A stretch of 64,000 bases of DNA from Cokeromyces recurvatus (lineage: Eukaryota > Mucoromycota > Mucoromycetes > Mucorales > Mucoraceae): NCBI RefSeq assembly GCF_025118155.1, contig NW_026251430.1, positions 1-64,000 on the forward strand. Direction: 5' to 3'. Numbering within the stretch: the stretch's first letter is position 1; each line of letters starts with the position of its first letter. The position numbers were made by a program, and so were the translations under genes. Positions 35,891 through 47,721 of this stretch are shown in pieces. The notes beneath the pieces were generated by a model. That model saw only the letters and a list, made by a program, of their open reading frames with translations, was not told the DNA's origin and did no database searches.

Positions 35891-37099
35891 TTATTGATAT
35901 TCTATCACTTTAAAAGGTTTTCCAGTCTTATCTAAGAGGTCATTCCAGTAAACATCAATATCAAATTCAAAGTTATAATGACCGCCTAAACTAACTTCCA
36001 TTTGATCCAAAGATATATAATCCTTCATATTAATTTGATCAGTATTTGTATTCTGTTTAGTGTCATCTGGATTAATAAACTTGATCTTATTTCTAGTGAC
36101 AGGATCCATAAAGGGGGCAATTAATTTAAATGTAGTAAAGAAGAACCATGGAGCTACAAAAGAAAAAAAAACGTCAAAAAAGACCATGATTCTTTTTTGT
36201 ATGTGTTACCGTATCATATAGATGATCATAGGAGTTATGTCATTACCATTGACTAAAAATGCAATACCAAGTCTTTCAGGATAATGATTTCCTAAAATAT
36301 CCAAGAATTTTTTACATGTACTAACACTTGCATTATTGGCAGCTGTAGAATCTTTAAAATCTACTACAATTGAAATTTTTTCTACTTGAGGAGGCATTAA
36401 ACGAATACCTCTTTCTAAACAAAATACAATATGTTTCACTTGTCTATCTGAATCCTTTGAGTTTTCATAACGAGGCTTCATGATCCAAAGAGGACGTCCC
36501 ATTCTGTCAAAGCCACTATAATACATTTTACCTGTTTCAGCCTAATTTTGTAATTATTCATTAAATGAAATATAAATAAATAGATATATACATGTATTTA
36601 TACATTACATACAAATACACATACGCTACATCTATTTATTTACCTCAATACGAACAGAATCTGCATCTACTTTATCTGGTTTGTATTCTCTTCTCCATTT
36701 GACTGTATTTTCCAACATAGTTTTAGCTGTCTATAATTTAAATTTTAAACAATCTATCTTTTATTTTATTTTTTACTCCTTTTTTTAGTGTTTTTTTTTT
36801 ACTTCATAATTCCATTTTCTAGCTCTCATATATCTATGTACGGTAGCTTCTGTCAAAAAACCTTTTTCACTTGGATAATAAGGGTCCTCTTTATCAATCA
36901 TAATAGATTCCATATAAGTCATTAAATCCTTTATTTTCTTCTTTTTCTCATCGTCAAGGGGAGGGTTCAAAATTGGGTCATATTCTTTAGGCGCCGTAAG
37001 GATCGCGCTATGCGTAATTGGTCCATAATCAATTGAAGGTTCTGCGGATTTTGTACTATTTGCTGTAGAAGCAGATCTAAATCTAGTAAATACATTCAT
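35891..37099 (-). CDS. Sec14/CRAL-TRIO lipid-transfer protein, Pdr16/Pdr17-like
   Basis: Four exons, minus strand: 37099-36803, 36730-36644, 36541-36247, 36153-35891; 313 aa. N-terminal CRAL-TRIO_N helices (ATVHRYMRARKWNYETAKTM) and lipid-binding domain: GKMYYSGFDRMGRPLWIMKP, DRQVKHIVFCLERGIRLMPP, SIVVDFKDSTAANNASVST, FLDILGNHYPERLGIAFLVN, and APWFFFTTFKLIAPFMDPVT. The RQV-HIVF-LER-I-MPP pattern is nearest to yeast Pdr16/Pdr17 (Sfh3/Sfh4), phosphatidylinositol/sterol transfer proteins at lipid droplets and ER contact sites. Specific lipid is inferred. Length is normal. Confidence 0.9.
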
Positions 37100-37114
37100 T
37101 ATATATTATAAAGG

Positions 37115-37162
<48 letters not shown>

Positions 37163-37740
37163 AAAGAAAGTTAAAAGAATAATTCACCTTTATTTTTTTT
37201 TCTTGAAAAAAAAAAAGTCGTGTATCTTTTTTATTACTTTTGTTATTCAGTGACGCCTTTTTACTAATTTTAGAAATTAAAATAGTTCGAAAACGGGACG
37301 TAATGCAGCCTTTTTTTTTTTAATAAATTAAAGTAGAATAAGGCGCGTACTTCATTATTGAGATTATTGTTCATTGTTTGACCTTTTTTTTTTATTGTCT
37401 TTGTATAAAAGAAAAAAAAAGGCAAAAAGAATTCTTCTATCTTTTTATGCCAAGTTTATTCAATTCTTTTAATCAATAAATTTAATAGAAATACAACATT
37501 CATACAATATTTATTTATCTAATAAAGCAATGAGTTATATTCCTTTGGGTGACTTATAAACATGTAAGGATATTTTTTAATTTATGAATAAAAAATTGCT
37601 TGTGTGGTGTATGTATCATGGTTATTCTGATTATAACAATGAAAGTTAAAAATATGATCATGTCCTTAACTTTTGGCATATATTTATAATATGTATTTTA
37701 TAGCAATTTTTTTTATGAAAATGAACAAGGGCACGTTGTT
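37100..37740. other. Intergenic spacer
   Basis: 641 bp upstream of the Pdr16/17-like gene start, with a poly(A) run of roughly 45 nt (about 37114-37160). No gene recognised; marks the left edge of the transposon-relic zone. Confidence 0.55.
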
Positions 37741-38082
37741 GATGAGAAGCTGTTCGCTATTGAAACAATAAGTTCTCGTACTCAGTTCCTAATGTATAAA
37801 CCTTCGGAAAAGACCTAACCCTGTAATTCATCCAGTAATGGATAAGAGGAGTAGTGAAGATATTGATATGGAGCTATGCAATAAACGACGCTGTACGGTT
37901 TACTCTGATGAAGACAAGACTAGATTTTTTTGCATTTATTTTTCAACAAATGCTTGAAAGCTTCTGCTGCTGCTGCAAGGCAATTAGATATTCATATCCG
38001 AGCAGTACAGAGATGGGTCAAACGTTATTACGAGGACCCAATAGACAGATATTATAGGATAATCTGTGAGGTACTTGGTTGA
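37741..38082 (+). pseudogene. Decayed IS630/Tc1-like transposase fragment (HTH part)
   Basis: Three pieces of one degraded coding region in different frames: 37741-37818 (ends KPSEKT then stop), 37838-37957 (contains RRCTVYSDEDKTRFF then stop), and from 37957 (KASAAAARQLDIHIRAVQRW then VKRYYEDP). The last is a helix-turn-helix resembling the N-terminus of IS630/Tc1-mariner type transposases of the kind I recall being repeated in Mucorales genomes. At least two frameshifts are needed to join them. No DDE catalytic part was found downstream, so it is truncated as well as broken. Confidence 0.6.
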
Positions 38083-38446
38083 TTTATCAGTTGATGTTTA
38101 TATTCCCAATAGATTCCTCTAGATTTACTCAGTGAATGAAACTAGTGTTTCATTCGATAAAGCTCGGCTGTCAAAATATAAATACAAATAGTCCTTGTCT
38201 CAATAAAAACAATAGGTTTAAAGTTGAAGGTTCTTTAACCGTCAGCAAGTCTGATTATAGAATTGTTTTTATTGTTTTTGTTTTTTATATGTATTTATAT
38301 ATATTTTTTTTTATTTTAAGTTATACTCATTGCTTACGCTCTGAACATCACATACGCCCTTCCTCCTTTTGTTAAAGCACGGACTAAAAAAATATGCATG
38401 GTATTGAAAGATGAAGACTGCCAAACAAACGTATTTTTTATTTTGA

Positions 38447-39203
38447 TCATTGAACAAGACTAAGGCGACAATTGAATTTTTCAGCATCGTTTCTCTCCAA
38501 TAGTTGGTGTTGAGTCAGGATTTCAATTGATTTACCATGGTCAATGGCAATTTCTTTGATATTGGGGTATGTGTCGAGAAATTTTCGAATGTCATTCGGA
38601 GATGTGGAAAGGCCAGCATAGTCAATAATAGCCAGACGTATATGTTTTTGAGTGTAACGGATGCGCTTCGTCAAATCTGTAATGCCACCATTGCAACATT
38701 TGATGACTGGAAACAAGTGATCTGATATAGGGGAATCATGTTCCAGAATCGGTTCTTTAGCAAAGCAGCACGGACTGATATACACTTCCTCACACTTCAT
38801 TCAAAAATACAGCTTGTCAACCATGAGTTGCAGAAGTCGCGTTTTCGATGCATGATTTTCTTTGGTTGGAGATTTCCTGGCATAACCAATAGTGATAAAA
38901 TCAACCTCGTTCTTGAGATGGTCCCAATGTGCTGAAATTGAATCTGTCAATTCGACCATAAATTCCCTCATCTCCCTGCATACAATCCACAAATGTCAAC
39001 CGTATTTCGTTTGACCACTTGTTGTCTTTCTTTTGTGTGTTCCCCAGATATTTGATTGACCAACCCAGTATTGTAGTCGGTCTATCGTACAGTATTGCTG
39101 AAGATTTGGGACGAATTCTTCCATCAATCCGTATTGGGTGTTTTGAGTGCAAAAGATAAGGAAGGGGAAAACAGAAAGAAAAAAAATACAAAAATTGTAC
39201 CAC
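38447..39203 (-). pseudogene. Decayed repeat-family gene, function unknown
   Basis: Minus-strand relic. An upstream part reads ILGWSIKYLGNTQKKDNKWS in one frame (to about 38901). It then shifts to another frame from 38992 with DFITIGYARKSPTKENHASK and RLLQLMVDKL, runs into an in-frame stop at 38801-38803, and continues directly with YISPCCFAKEPILEHD, LAIIDYAGLSTSPNDIRKFL and NIKEIAIDHGKSIEI to 38447. One frameshift and one stop interrupt what looks like a single protein. I recall similar multi-copy proteins (GYxRKS, IDYAGLTT, NIKEIxxD) in Mucorales, but no function is known to me. Likely part of, or carried by, a mobile element. Confidence 0.55.
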
Positions 39204-39828
39204 GAAAAATAATATGAAAAAATGATAAGGGCTATTAATATAAATGTATATTTTTTTTTTTTTTTACAAAATAAGTGATATTAATAGGAGTATGATTTGC
39301 TATAATAAAGTATTATGTGTAAATATTGTCAGTGTAAATATCGTCTCCGAATAATTCTACATGCAGTGTGCATATTTCTCCCTGAGCTGTCGCTGTTACT
39401 GAAAATATACCCAATCATTATTTCTGGGGTAAGCAACGCGTCAATATTGATTCACAGTGAATATTCCGGCTATAACAATAATACCAGTTATTTATAAGCT
39501 ACTGTTATTATTATCCTATAAGATATTATTACATAACAATATTCATCTTTATAGCTATCTATATATAATATGTATGACTTATATTAATAATTATGTAATT
39601 GAATATAACAGTCATAATCCTATTATTACATACATAATACAATGTATATACTTATTATGAAAGCTCGAATGCTCTAACAACGACTATTATTAAAACTGAA
39701 TGCAGAATGAATGTGATGCTGTAAAGTACAATATGCTAGTTTTATTTGAATAACCTCTACATTACGTAATAAATGATGGTTTATTTCTATTAACTTAGTT
39801 GTAAAGACGACTACAGTCATAACACTGG

Positions 39829-39862
<34 letters not shown>

Positions 39863-40101
39863 TACGAATAGGCACACTAAAATGATAATAAGAAAAAGAT
39901 AGTTTAATTATTTTCAAGTCACAATTAGGCTCAGTCAATAGACATTGGTCATGCCCCCCATCACTTTGATTAAACAAAAAAATGATAGGAGTTTTAAACT
40001 GATCACATACACACCCTTCCCCCAGTTTTGTTTTGATTTATTTCTTTTTTTTTTTTTTTCAACCCCTCTCTCCTTCATAAAAAAATAAAGATAAAGGTTA
40101 A
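39204..40101. other. Intergenic, no gene seen
   Basis: 0.9 kb between the relic zone and ATP1. Very AT-rich with TATTATTA-type repeats near 39460-39660, a 28-nt A run near 39833-39860 and a C/T-rich leader (about 40042-40073) before the ATP1 start. Small open frames here have no conserved content. Confidence 0.55.
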
Positions 40102-41909
40102 ATGTTGAGAAACGCTACTCGTTTTGCACGCCCTACTTTGGCTGCTTTGGCCAGATCTACACCTGCTGTAAATAAGTGAATTATTATTTTAACATTAAAT
40201 TTGGAATTAACAATTCTAATGGAAACTCAATTACTATTATTTTTTATTTTTATAATAGCGTCTTAATCTCGGTGCAGCTTCTATTGCTTTAAGAACATAT
40301 GCTTCTGCCAAACCTTCTACTTCTGAAGTTTCTTCTATTCTCGAACAACGTATTTTGGGTGCTAATTCTGAAACTGATCTTCAAGAAACTGGCCGCGTTT
40401 TATCTATTGGTGATGGTATTGCCCGTGTTTATGGTTTAAAGAACTGTCAAGCTGAAGAAATGGTTGAATTTTCTTCTGGTCTTAAGGTACATATCTATAT
40501 TTTATATATTTAAGTATTATATTGAGTAATGTATATATATATATATATGTATATGATAGGGTATGGCTCTTAACTTGGAACCTGATAATGTCGGTATTGT
40601 CGTTTTCGGTAACGATCGTTTGATTAAGGAAGGCGATACTGTTAAACGTACTGGCGCCATTGTCGACGTTCCTGTTGGTCCTGGTATTCTTGGTCGTGTT
40701 GTAGATGCGCTTGGTAACCCTATTGATGGTAAGGGTCCTCTTGAAACCGTAGGTCGTTCTCGTGTTCAAGTAAAGGCTCCTGGTATCTTGCCTCGTCATT
40801 CTGTTAACGAACCTATGCAAACTGGTATCAAGTCTGTTGACTCCATGGTTCCTATCGGTCGTGGTCAACGTGAATTGATTATTGGTGATCGTCAAACTGG
40901 TAAGACTGCTGTCGCTCTTGATACTATTTTGAACCAAAAGAATTGGAACAATGGTTCTGATGAATCCAAGAAGTTGTACTGTATTTACGTTGCTGTTGGT
41001 CAAAAGCGTTCTACCGTTGCTCAACTTGTTAGAACTCTTGAAGAAAATGACGCTATGAAGTACACTACTGTTGTTGCTGCTACTGCCTCTGAAGCTGCTC
41101 CTCTTCAATATCTTGCTCCTTTCTCCGGTGCTGCCTTTGGTGAATGGTTCCGTGATAACGGTCGTCACTCTTTGATCATTTATGATGATTTGTCTAAGCA
41201 AGCTGTTGCTTATCGTCAAATGTCACTTTTGCTTCGTCGTCCTCCTGGTCGTGAAGCTTATCCTGGTGATGTCTTCTATCTTCACTCTCGTCTTTTAGAA
41301 CGTGCTGCCAAGATGAATAAGAGCTTTGGTTATGGTTCCATGACTGCTCTTCCCATCATTGAAACTCAAGGTGGTGATGTCTCTGCTTATATCCCTACTA
41401 ACGTTATTTCCATTACTGATGGTCAAATCTTCTTGGAAGCTGAACTTTTCTTCAAGGGTATTCGTCCTGCTATTAACGTCGGTCTTTCCGTCTCTCGTGT
41501 CGGTTCTGCTGCCCAAACTAAAGCCATGAAGCAAGTTGCTGGTTCCATGAAGCTTTTCTTGGCTCAATACCGTGAAGTCGCTGCTTTCGCTCAATTTGGT
41601 TCCGATCTTGATGCCTCTACTCAATTCTTGTTGAATCGTGGTGCTCGTCTTACTGAATTATTGAAGCAACCTCAATATAGTCCTCTTTCCATTCAAGTTC
41701 AAATTCCTATTATCTTTGCTGGTGTCAATGGTTATCTTGATAAGATCCCTGTGAACCGTGTTGTTGAATGGGAAAAGGATTTCATTAGTCACATCAAGAC
41801 TCAGCACACTGATATGCTTGAGGAAATCCGTTCTAAGGGTGTTCTTTCCAAGGAACTTGAAACCAAGCTTCGTGATGTTTGTGACAACCATGCTAAAGCC
41901 TTTTATTAA
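40102..41909 (+). CDS. ATP1: Mitochondrial F1-ATPase subunit alpha
   Basis: Three exons, 40102-40167, 40259-40486, 40560-41909; 547 aa. Presequence [20 protein letters not shown], then [21 protein letters not shown]-loop GDRQTGKT (about 207-214), [11 protein letters not shown], and the alpha-subunit segments [40 protein letters not shown] and [20 protein letters not shown]. Length and all motifs are normal. Nucleotide-binding, structural partner of the beta subunits in ATP synthase. Codon choice is strongly skewed to GGT, CGT, TCT, CTT and AAG and the GC content is clearly higher than in neighbours, consistent with high expression. This bias also creates a long spurious antisense frame. Confidence 0.98.
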
Positions 41910-42083
41910 GCAAGACTTTTTTATTAATTTAGTTTATTGTTCTCTATTTTTTCTGTAAAAAAAAATATGTATATATATCTGCATATATATATATATCTTT
42001 ACCACCATATACAGTTTACAATTATTTATATAAATATTAAAAAAAAAGAAAAAAATTGTTTTTTTTTTTTATACATGTATATT

Positions 42084-42787
42084 TTATTTTTCTAATGAAG
42101 TAACATCAAATGATCTGCATTTAGTTTTAAAAACTTGTAAAGTACGTTCTCTAATAATTTCTTCGACAAATCTCTCATTTGAAACCGATTGACGCTATAA
42201 ACAATAAAAAGACATATAAATAAAATTGCCATCATTAATAGCCAAACTAAAATGTCGTTTTTTATTTACCATAGATTCTCTTGTGAAAATACTATTTTTG
42301 ACATCGAAATCATCAGGGTCTTCTTCTAATTTTTTATTCTTCTTTTCGAGATCTTGGTCCATTAACTGTATGATTGTAATGAAACTTAATTAGCCCGTCC
42401 CTCCCTTTATACATATATATCTGATCAAATCATTTACCTTGAGGCAATAATCAATAGCTTCATCACGCTTTGCATAAGCATTAGATATTTGTTTAAAGAA
42501 ATCAGCACAAGCTCCTTCTGACTGCGTTGAGGTAGAGTTAAGTCTATTAATAATGTTATCGTCCACTTTACGTAATTCTTTCATGTATTCTAATTCATAA
42601 AGAAAGAAAGAAAGAAAAAACAATGTATGTGTATATGTAATATGGGTTATGATGACTTTACCCCTTTTTTTTTTTTCTATCTCTCTCTCTCTCTCTTATA
42701 TACATATATAGCTGTTTGTCACAACTTACCTTTAAAGAAAGAAAAATTAAAACATGTTGTGGGATTAAGTTCTCTCTTAGTAGACAT
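42084..42787 (-). CDS. MIX23/CCDC58-like intermembrane-space protein
   Basis: Four exons, minus strand: 42787-42730, 42589-42438, 42365-42270, 42194-42084; 138 aa. Matches the small helical CCDC58/MIX23 family: EYMKELRKVDDNIINRLN, the central GACADFFKQISNAYAKRDEA followed by IDYCLK, and the end FVEEIIRERTLQVFKTKCRS. The conserved cysteines (in GAC, DYC and KCR) fit the family's intermembrane-space thiols. In yeast Mix23 supports import through the TIM pathway. Convergent with ATP1, with 174 bp between stop codons. Confidence 0.85.
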
Positions 42788-43276
42788 AGGATGATTTATG
42801 TAATGTAAAGGAATCTATCTATATTTATAAAAAAAAAATAAAAATAAAAAGATTTTTTTAAATAATCAGGCAAGGGTTGGAAGAAGAAAAACAGGACAGA
42901 ATAAGGCATAGGTTAACGGGATTTCAATTGTTGACATTTAAGAAAAAAAAAAAAAAGTGGAGAAAACGATTATCCTGGTTTAAGAAGTGATATCCTAAAT
43001 TTAAATAAAATGAAAATAACTATATGCATTTCCTATTGGTAAAGCAGTTGTTTTATTTTATTTTGTAAAATAGACAACACAAGACAAATAAGCGTATATG
43101 CATACATATAATGCTTCATAAAAACTACTATATTTAGTTAGAAACAACTACATATAAAAGGAATAAGTAACTATGCAAAGTATATTATAGTAATACAGTT
43201 TATACAGAAATTCTTTTAATCTCATATATGCAATGTAGCATATAATTACAAAAGCAATGATTGAATAGAGGGTCTA
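42788..43276. other. Intergenic spacer
   Basis: 489 bp upstream of the MIX23-like gene and downstream of the zinc-finger relic. AT-rich; no coding or RNA content recognised. Confidence 0.55.
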
Positions 43277-43835
43277 TTACATAAAGTATGATTCGTAGTA
43301 GATAGTAGATAGTGGATTATTATTAGGGTCTGTTCTTCCAAGAGTACAAGTCGTATAAAAGGATGTATGAGCAGTTATCAGAGAATGACATTCAAGTAGT
43401 AGTGGTGGTGTTGATGTTTTCCTCCTACTGGTCGCAGTAGACTGTTGTAATTCAACAAAAAGTGGATTTAATTTAGTATAATAATAGCATTCAAGCGGCC
43501 GAAGCTCAAGAGCCCCTTTGACAATGATTGGATTTTAAAGGTGGGAGTCTAATAGAAGATACTACATCAATAGTAGTGGTAGCAGTATCGAGTTCATCAT
43601 AGATATTTGTTTCATGAGTACGTGTATGTCAAATTAATTCGTCTGACCGAGAAAACTTTTTTATTGCATTCAGTATGCTTATATCGATAAGGCTTCTCAC
43701 CTGTATGAATACGAATATGTCTGATGCGATGCTCTTAGACAATAAAATGACTTTGGACACATAGGACATTTATATAGTCTTTTACTATCAGCAGAAGATC
43801 GAGATCCTCTCCTGGATTGTTGAAACTTTTTTTTT
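43277..43835 (-). pseudogene. Decayed CreA/Mig1-type C2H2 zinc-finger repressor
   Basis: Minus-strand relic with two C2H2 fingers spread over several frames. The first finger begins RLYKCPMCPKSF in one frame and resumes as EHRIRHIRIHTGEKPY in another, with a stop codon between. The second lacks its first Cys (Tyr instead) and reads HTECNKK, then shifts to FSRSDELI, where a TGA interrupts, then HTRTHE. The spacer HTGEKP, the EHxxRHIRxHTGEKP wording and FSRSDEL-x-HxRxH are diagnostic of the Mig1/CreA carbon-catabolite repressor family. A further stretch (about 43500 down to the stop at 43277) is open for roughly 70 codons, the likely C-terminal tail. At least two frameshifts, two stops and one lost zinc ligand make a functional protein improbable. 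Confidence 0.78.
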
Positions 43836-44247
43836 TTTCTTGATAATAAAAAATAAACGATGAGGGCATTGTTAAGAAATAATACCAACAACAAAAAGAG
43901 AGAAGAGAAATATAATAAATACACATTTTTTTTTCTATTTTGTAACTATGCAAAAAATATGCATATTACCCCATTAAATCTCACCATATAATACCTTATT
44001 TTACTATAACCTTTTTTTATGCACTAAAATTAGTGTCTACATCTTTTAATAATATCTGCTATCCTTAAATGTCTCGCTATTATACTTTCTAACTAGAAAT
44101 GAATGCTTACTATTAGTAAATTAAGGGGACATCATAATATCGAACATTATAGAATAACTCTTAACATGAATATAAAACAAACAAAAAAATAAAAAAACAA
44201 TAGTCATCATGCTTTGCTTTCTTATTAATTTTAATATAATTATTCTT
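43836..44247. other. Intergenic spacer
   Basis: 412 bp of AT-rich DNA between the AsnRS stop codon and the zinc-finger relic, including whatever remains of the relic's upstream part. Frames here are Phe/Leu-rich from T runs and not convincing. Confidence 0.5.
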
Positions 44248-46281
44248 TTAAGGAGTACATCTACCAGTGAAACGAGGATAAAGACAACATTCACGAACAG
44301 TATAACGGTTGAGAAGCCATGCAAGGAAACGTTCAACGCCAAGACCATAACCACCATGAGGTGTAGTACCATATTTACGTTGATCAGTGTACCAATAATA
44401 AGGTGAAGGATCAATACCAGCAGTACCATATGCTGCTAATAATTCTTCCTATTTTTACAAGTCAGTCATAGATATATCCTCTCTCTTTCTTTTTTTTTTT
44501 TTTAAATAGTTATTACATACCCTGTTATCCATTCTCATACTACCACCAACAATTTCACCAACACCAGGCATTAAAACATCAACACTTTCAGTAACACGTC
44601 TATCAGATGGATCCTTTTGCATATAGAAGGCCTTAATTTCATGAGGGAAGTGAGTAAGGAAAATGGGACGACCAATCTTATCTGTCATAGCACGTTCAGG
44701 AGCTTCAGGAATATCTTCACCAAATTCATAGAATGAACCATCTTCCTTTTTAATATCATTTTCCTTCAAATACTTGATAGCATCAGCATACTTCATACGA
44801 AGGAAAGGACGAGAAGGCTTCTTGAAGTCAGGGTTCAATTGTTGGATCAATTTACCAGTTTCTTCATCAGCTAAGACACGATCAATAACAAAACAAATCA
44901 AGTTTTCAAGATGGTCTAATAAGTCATCAAATTCAATGAAGGCCATTTCAGCTTCCAAGTGAGAATATTCTGACAAGTGTCTACGAGTATGTGATTTTTC
45001 AGCACGATAAGATTCGGCAAGACAGAAAACATCACCAAGAGAAGGAAGACAGGTTTCAAGATAAAGTTGAGAGGATTGTGTTAAATAGGCCTATTAAATG
45101 TAAAAAATAAAAATAAAATAAGAAATTATCTAAAAAAAAAAAAAATAGAATATAACTTACGTTCTCTCCATAGTAGTTGAATGAGAATAAAGTAGAACCA
45201 CCTTCAACTTGAGTTTGAACCATACAAGGAGGGGTAATTTCAGTGAATTTTTCTTGTTCATAGAAAGCACGGAAAGCTTTAATAACTTCAGCTCTGGCTT
45301 TGAGGACAGCAGAAGCAGTTTCACCACGAATAACGAGATGACGATTATCCAAAAGATAGGAAGGATCAGCATCAGCACTGACCTTGTTGTTGAAAGCTTC
45401 ATCACCACTAGGTGCCTTACCAACAACTTCCCAATAATCTGCAACCAATTCATGATTACCAGGAGCTGTTTTACCTTCAGGAAGTTCATTAATAATACCA
45501 TATACAGTGATGGTAGATTCAACAGTAAGAGTAATAGCATCATAGGAGTGACACTATAGTCATATTTATATTAGACTCTTATTCCTGTGATTGATATATA
45601 ATATATATAAAAAAAAAGCTTACCAATTTTCCGGTCAAGACACATTGTAAATAGCCAGAACCATCACGAATGATAATAAACATCATATCTTTACCTTGAA
45701 CACGAAGACGATGTACCCAACCAGAGACCTTAACACGCTTACCTCTCTTTTCAGTAGATTGACGGATTTTAATCTAATTCAAATTTTTTTAATATATTTC
45801 CTTTTACATATACATGTCTGTACTACCTTTTCTGCTTTAGGAAGAGATTCATCTTCCTTAAGAATAACAGATTTAGCATATTCAATAGCCTTGGCTTCTT
45901 CTTCTTGCTTCTTCTTTAATTCAGCATCCTGCTTCTTTTTTTGTTCTTCAAGCTTCTTGGCTTTCTTTTGTTGTTCGGCAAAGGTCTTCTTAGCCTTCTT
46001 GAAAGCAGCACCAGAAATATCCTTAAAACCTTCCTCGTCCTTCTTAATTTGAACTTTAATGTTGTCGCCCTTTACTTCAATAGCCTTAAGGACTGACTTG
46101 AAGGGAGCTGTTTCAGTACCATTGCCATTGGTGTCACAACCAGCAATTTCGTCTACAAAGACAGCTATTTTCAAATTAACAGAATTAACGTCACTCGTGT
46201 TTTAATAATAATAAAATAGAATAGAGACATACTTTCAGCAAGACTAAGCTTTTCGGTAGCTTCCACAATAGGAGTAGCCAT
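44248..46281 (-). CDS. ded81: Cytosolic asparaginyl-tRNA synthetase
   Basis: Six exons, minus strand: 46281-46233, 46164-45827, 45773-45624, 45553-45161, 45090-44521, 44448-44248; 566 aa. Class IIb aminoacyl-tRNA synthetase. Order: small N-terminal domain ([17 protein letters not shown]), Lys/Glu-rich coiled linker, OB-fold anticodon-binding domain ([20 protein letters not shown]), then the catalytic core with [20 protein letters not shown] (motif 2 region), [33 protein letters not shown] and [20 protein letters not shown] (motif 3). The eukaryotic cytosolic form is indicated by the N-terminal extension and absence of a presequence. Charges tRNA-Asn. No irregularities. Confidence 0.96.
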
Positions 46282-47124
46282 TATCTAATAGTAAATAATA
46301 TATAAAAAGGAAAAAAAAAGGATAGAGAATCGGGATAGAAAGGTCAAAATAAAATACTTGAGAAAGTAACTTCAATATGATACCAAGCCACAATTTTATG
46401 ACACATATTTGACTGGGTTTCATTTAATTTAATATGATGCACTATTACTGCTGTTATCCAACATAATGAAATACTATATCGTTATGAAAAACAATTGACG
46501 AATCAGTAATGTTGTTATGGCAATTCGGTCTTTTTTTTTCCTTTTCCAAATAGAAATTATTTGTATAAATATTTTTGAAAGATAATGGGATAAATGTAAA
46601 CCCAAAGGATGCTTGATATTAATCGTCTCATATGCTATGCTTTCAATGTTGTTGTTGTTTTTTAAGTAAAATCATGAAGAGGCGCCTTATCTCAATTAAA
46701 GAAACTACATAAGATTGTGCTGCAGCAGACATCTTCTTCCTCCTCTTAACTATTACATGAGCTAATTGTTAAATTTAATTTATTATACTTGTAAAAAAAA
46801 ACAAATGAGGATATGCTAATAATCACTGAATTGTTAATATCAGCAATCTGTAACCCATTTTTGAACCTATAATAGTATGGTCAAAACTGAATATCAAGAT
46901 TTGGATCAAACGTTTGTATGTATCCTCTACTAGCATTACGACATTTTAATTTCTCGTTTTTTTTTTTTTTTTTTTTTTTTTTGAAAGAGAATTATATATA
47001 CTTGTCATACACCATATCTTTGAGAAAAGGTGTATGTGTTACTATGTTTAATAAGTATATAATCTCTTCAGTTATAACTTGTTATCTTCCATTAATTCTT
47101 ATGTAATATGAGTTTAAATATGAC

Positions 47125-47168
<44 letters not shown>

Positions 47169-47227
47169 ATTTTTGTTTTGTTTGTTTTTATTTTTATTTT
47201 ATTTTATTATTAAAGCTGAAAAAAAAA
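46282..47227. promoter_or_regulatory. Divergent intergenic region, AsnRS / MoaE
   Basis: 946 bp between divergent starts. Contains a T run (about 46959-46982), a 39-nt A run (47128-47166) and no recognisable gene. Both promoters lie in it. Confidence 0.55.
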
Positions 47228-47721
47228 ATGAAAAATATTGTTGAAATTTCAAGTGAGCCATTACCGTCATTAGATGAGATTACTAGTTTAGTACAAGATG
47301 ATAGAGCAGGAGCCATAACTACATTTTCAGGCACCACTAGAAATGTATTTGAAGGTATAGAATAGAATATAAAATAATTGGAAATAAGAAAGGATGTAAA
47401 TTTTGCAGTTCTTTAGATAAGACTGTGGTTGAATTAGAATATGAAGCATATATACCTATGGCGAAAAAGATATTAATGGAGTTAATTGAAGAAGCGCGTA
47501 ATAAGTGGAATTTATTACATGTAGCTATTTATCATAGAACGGGAATTGTGCCAGTTGGTAAAGTGAGTGTGGTAGTTGCTACTTCCTCAAAACATAGAGC
47601 AGATTCAATGGATTCAGCACGTTATCTTATTGATGAATTAAAGGATAGATGTCCAATTTGGAAGCGAGAAGTTTACGAAGATGGAAGTGTATGGAAAGGT
47701 GCATGTAATAAAAAACATTAA
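47228..47721 (+). CDS. mocs2B: Molybdopterin synthase catalytic subunit (MoaE/MOCS2B)
   Basis: Two exons, 47228-47354 and 47417-47721; 143 aa. Large subunit of molybdopterin synthase in molybdenum cofactor synthesis. Motifs: GAITTFSGTTRNVFEG, VVELEYEAYIPMAKKI, HVAIYHRTGIVPVGKVSVVV, ATSSKHRADSMDSARYLIDE and CPIWKREVYEDGSVWKG with the catalytic Lys pair. The first possible acceptor (TTGCAG at 47408) leads into a stop two codons later; the next one, CTTTAG, joins E-DKTVVELEYE in frame. The start sits after an A-run leader. Partner MOCS2A is not in the window. Implies molybdoenzymes such as nitrate reductase in this fungus. Confidence 0.92.

Noticed and set aside
38447..39203. Reading the YARKS wording as a serine recombinase
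   Set aside because: Only the five-residue YARKS-like start fits; the following segments do not resemble a resolvase catalytic domain or the large recombinase zinc-ribbon.
40482..41219. 245-codon open frame antisense to ATP1
   Set aside because: It mirrors the codon bias of ATP1 (few stops on the opposite strand), has no family-like content, and crosses the ATP1 intron.
44121..45559. Several Leu/Val-rich frames on both strands over AsnRS
   Set aside because: Other-frame readings of the AsnRS exons; the synthetase frame carries all class II motifs.
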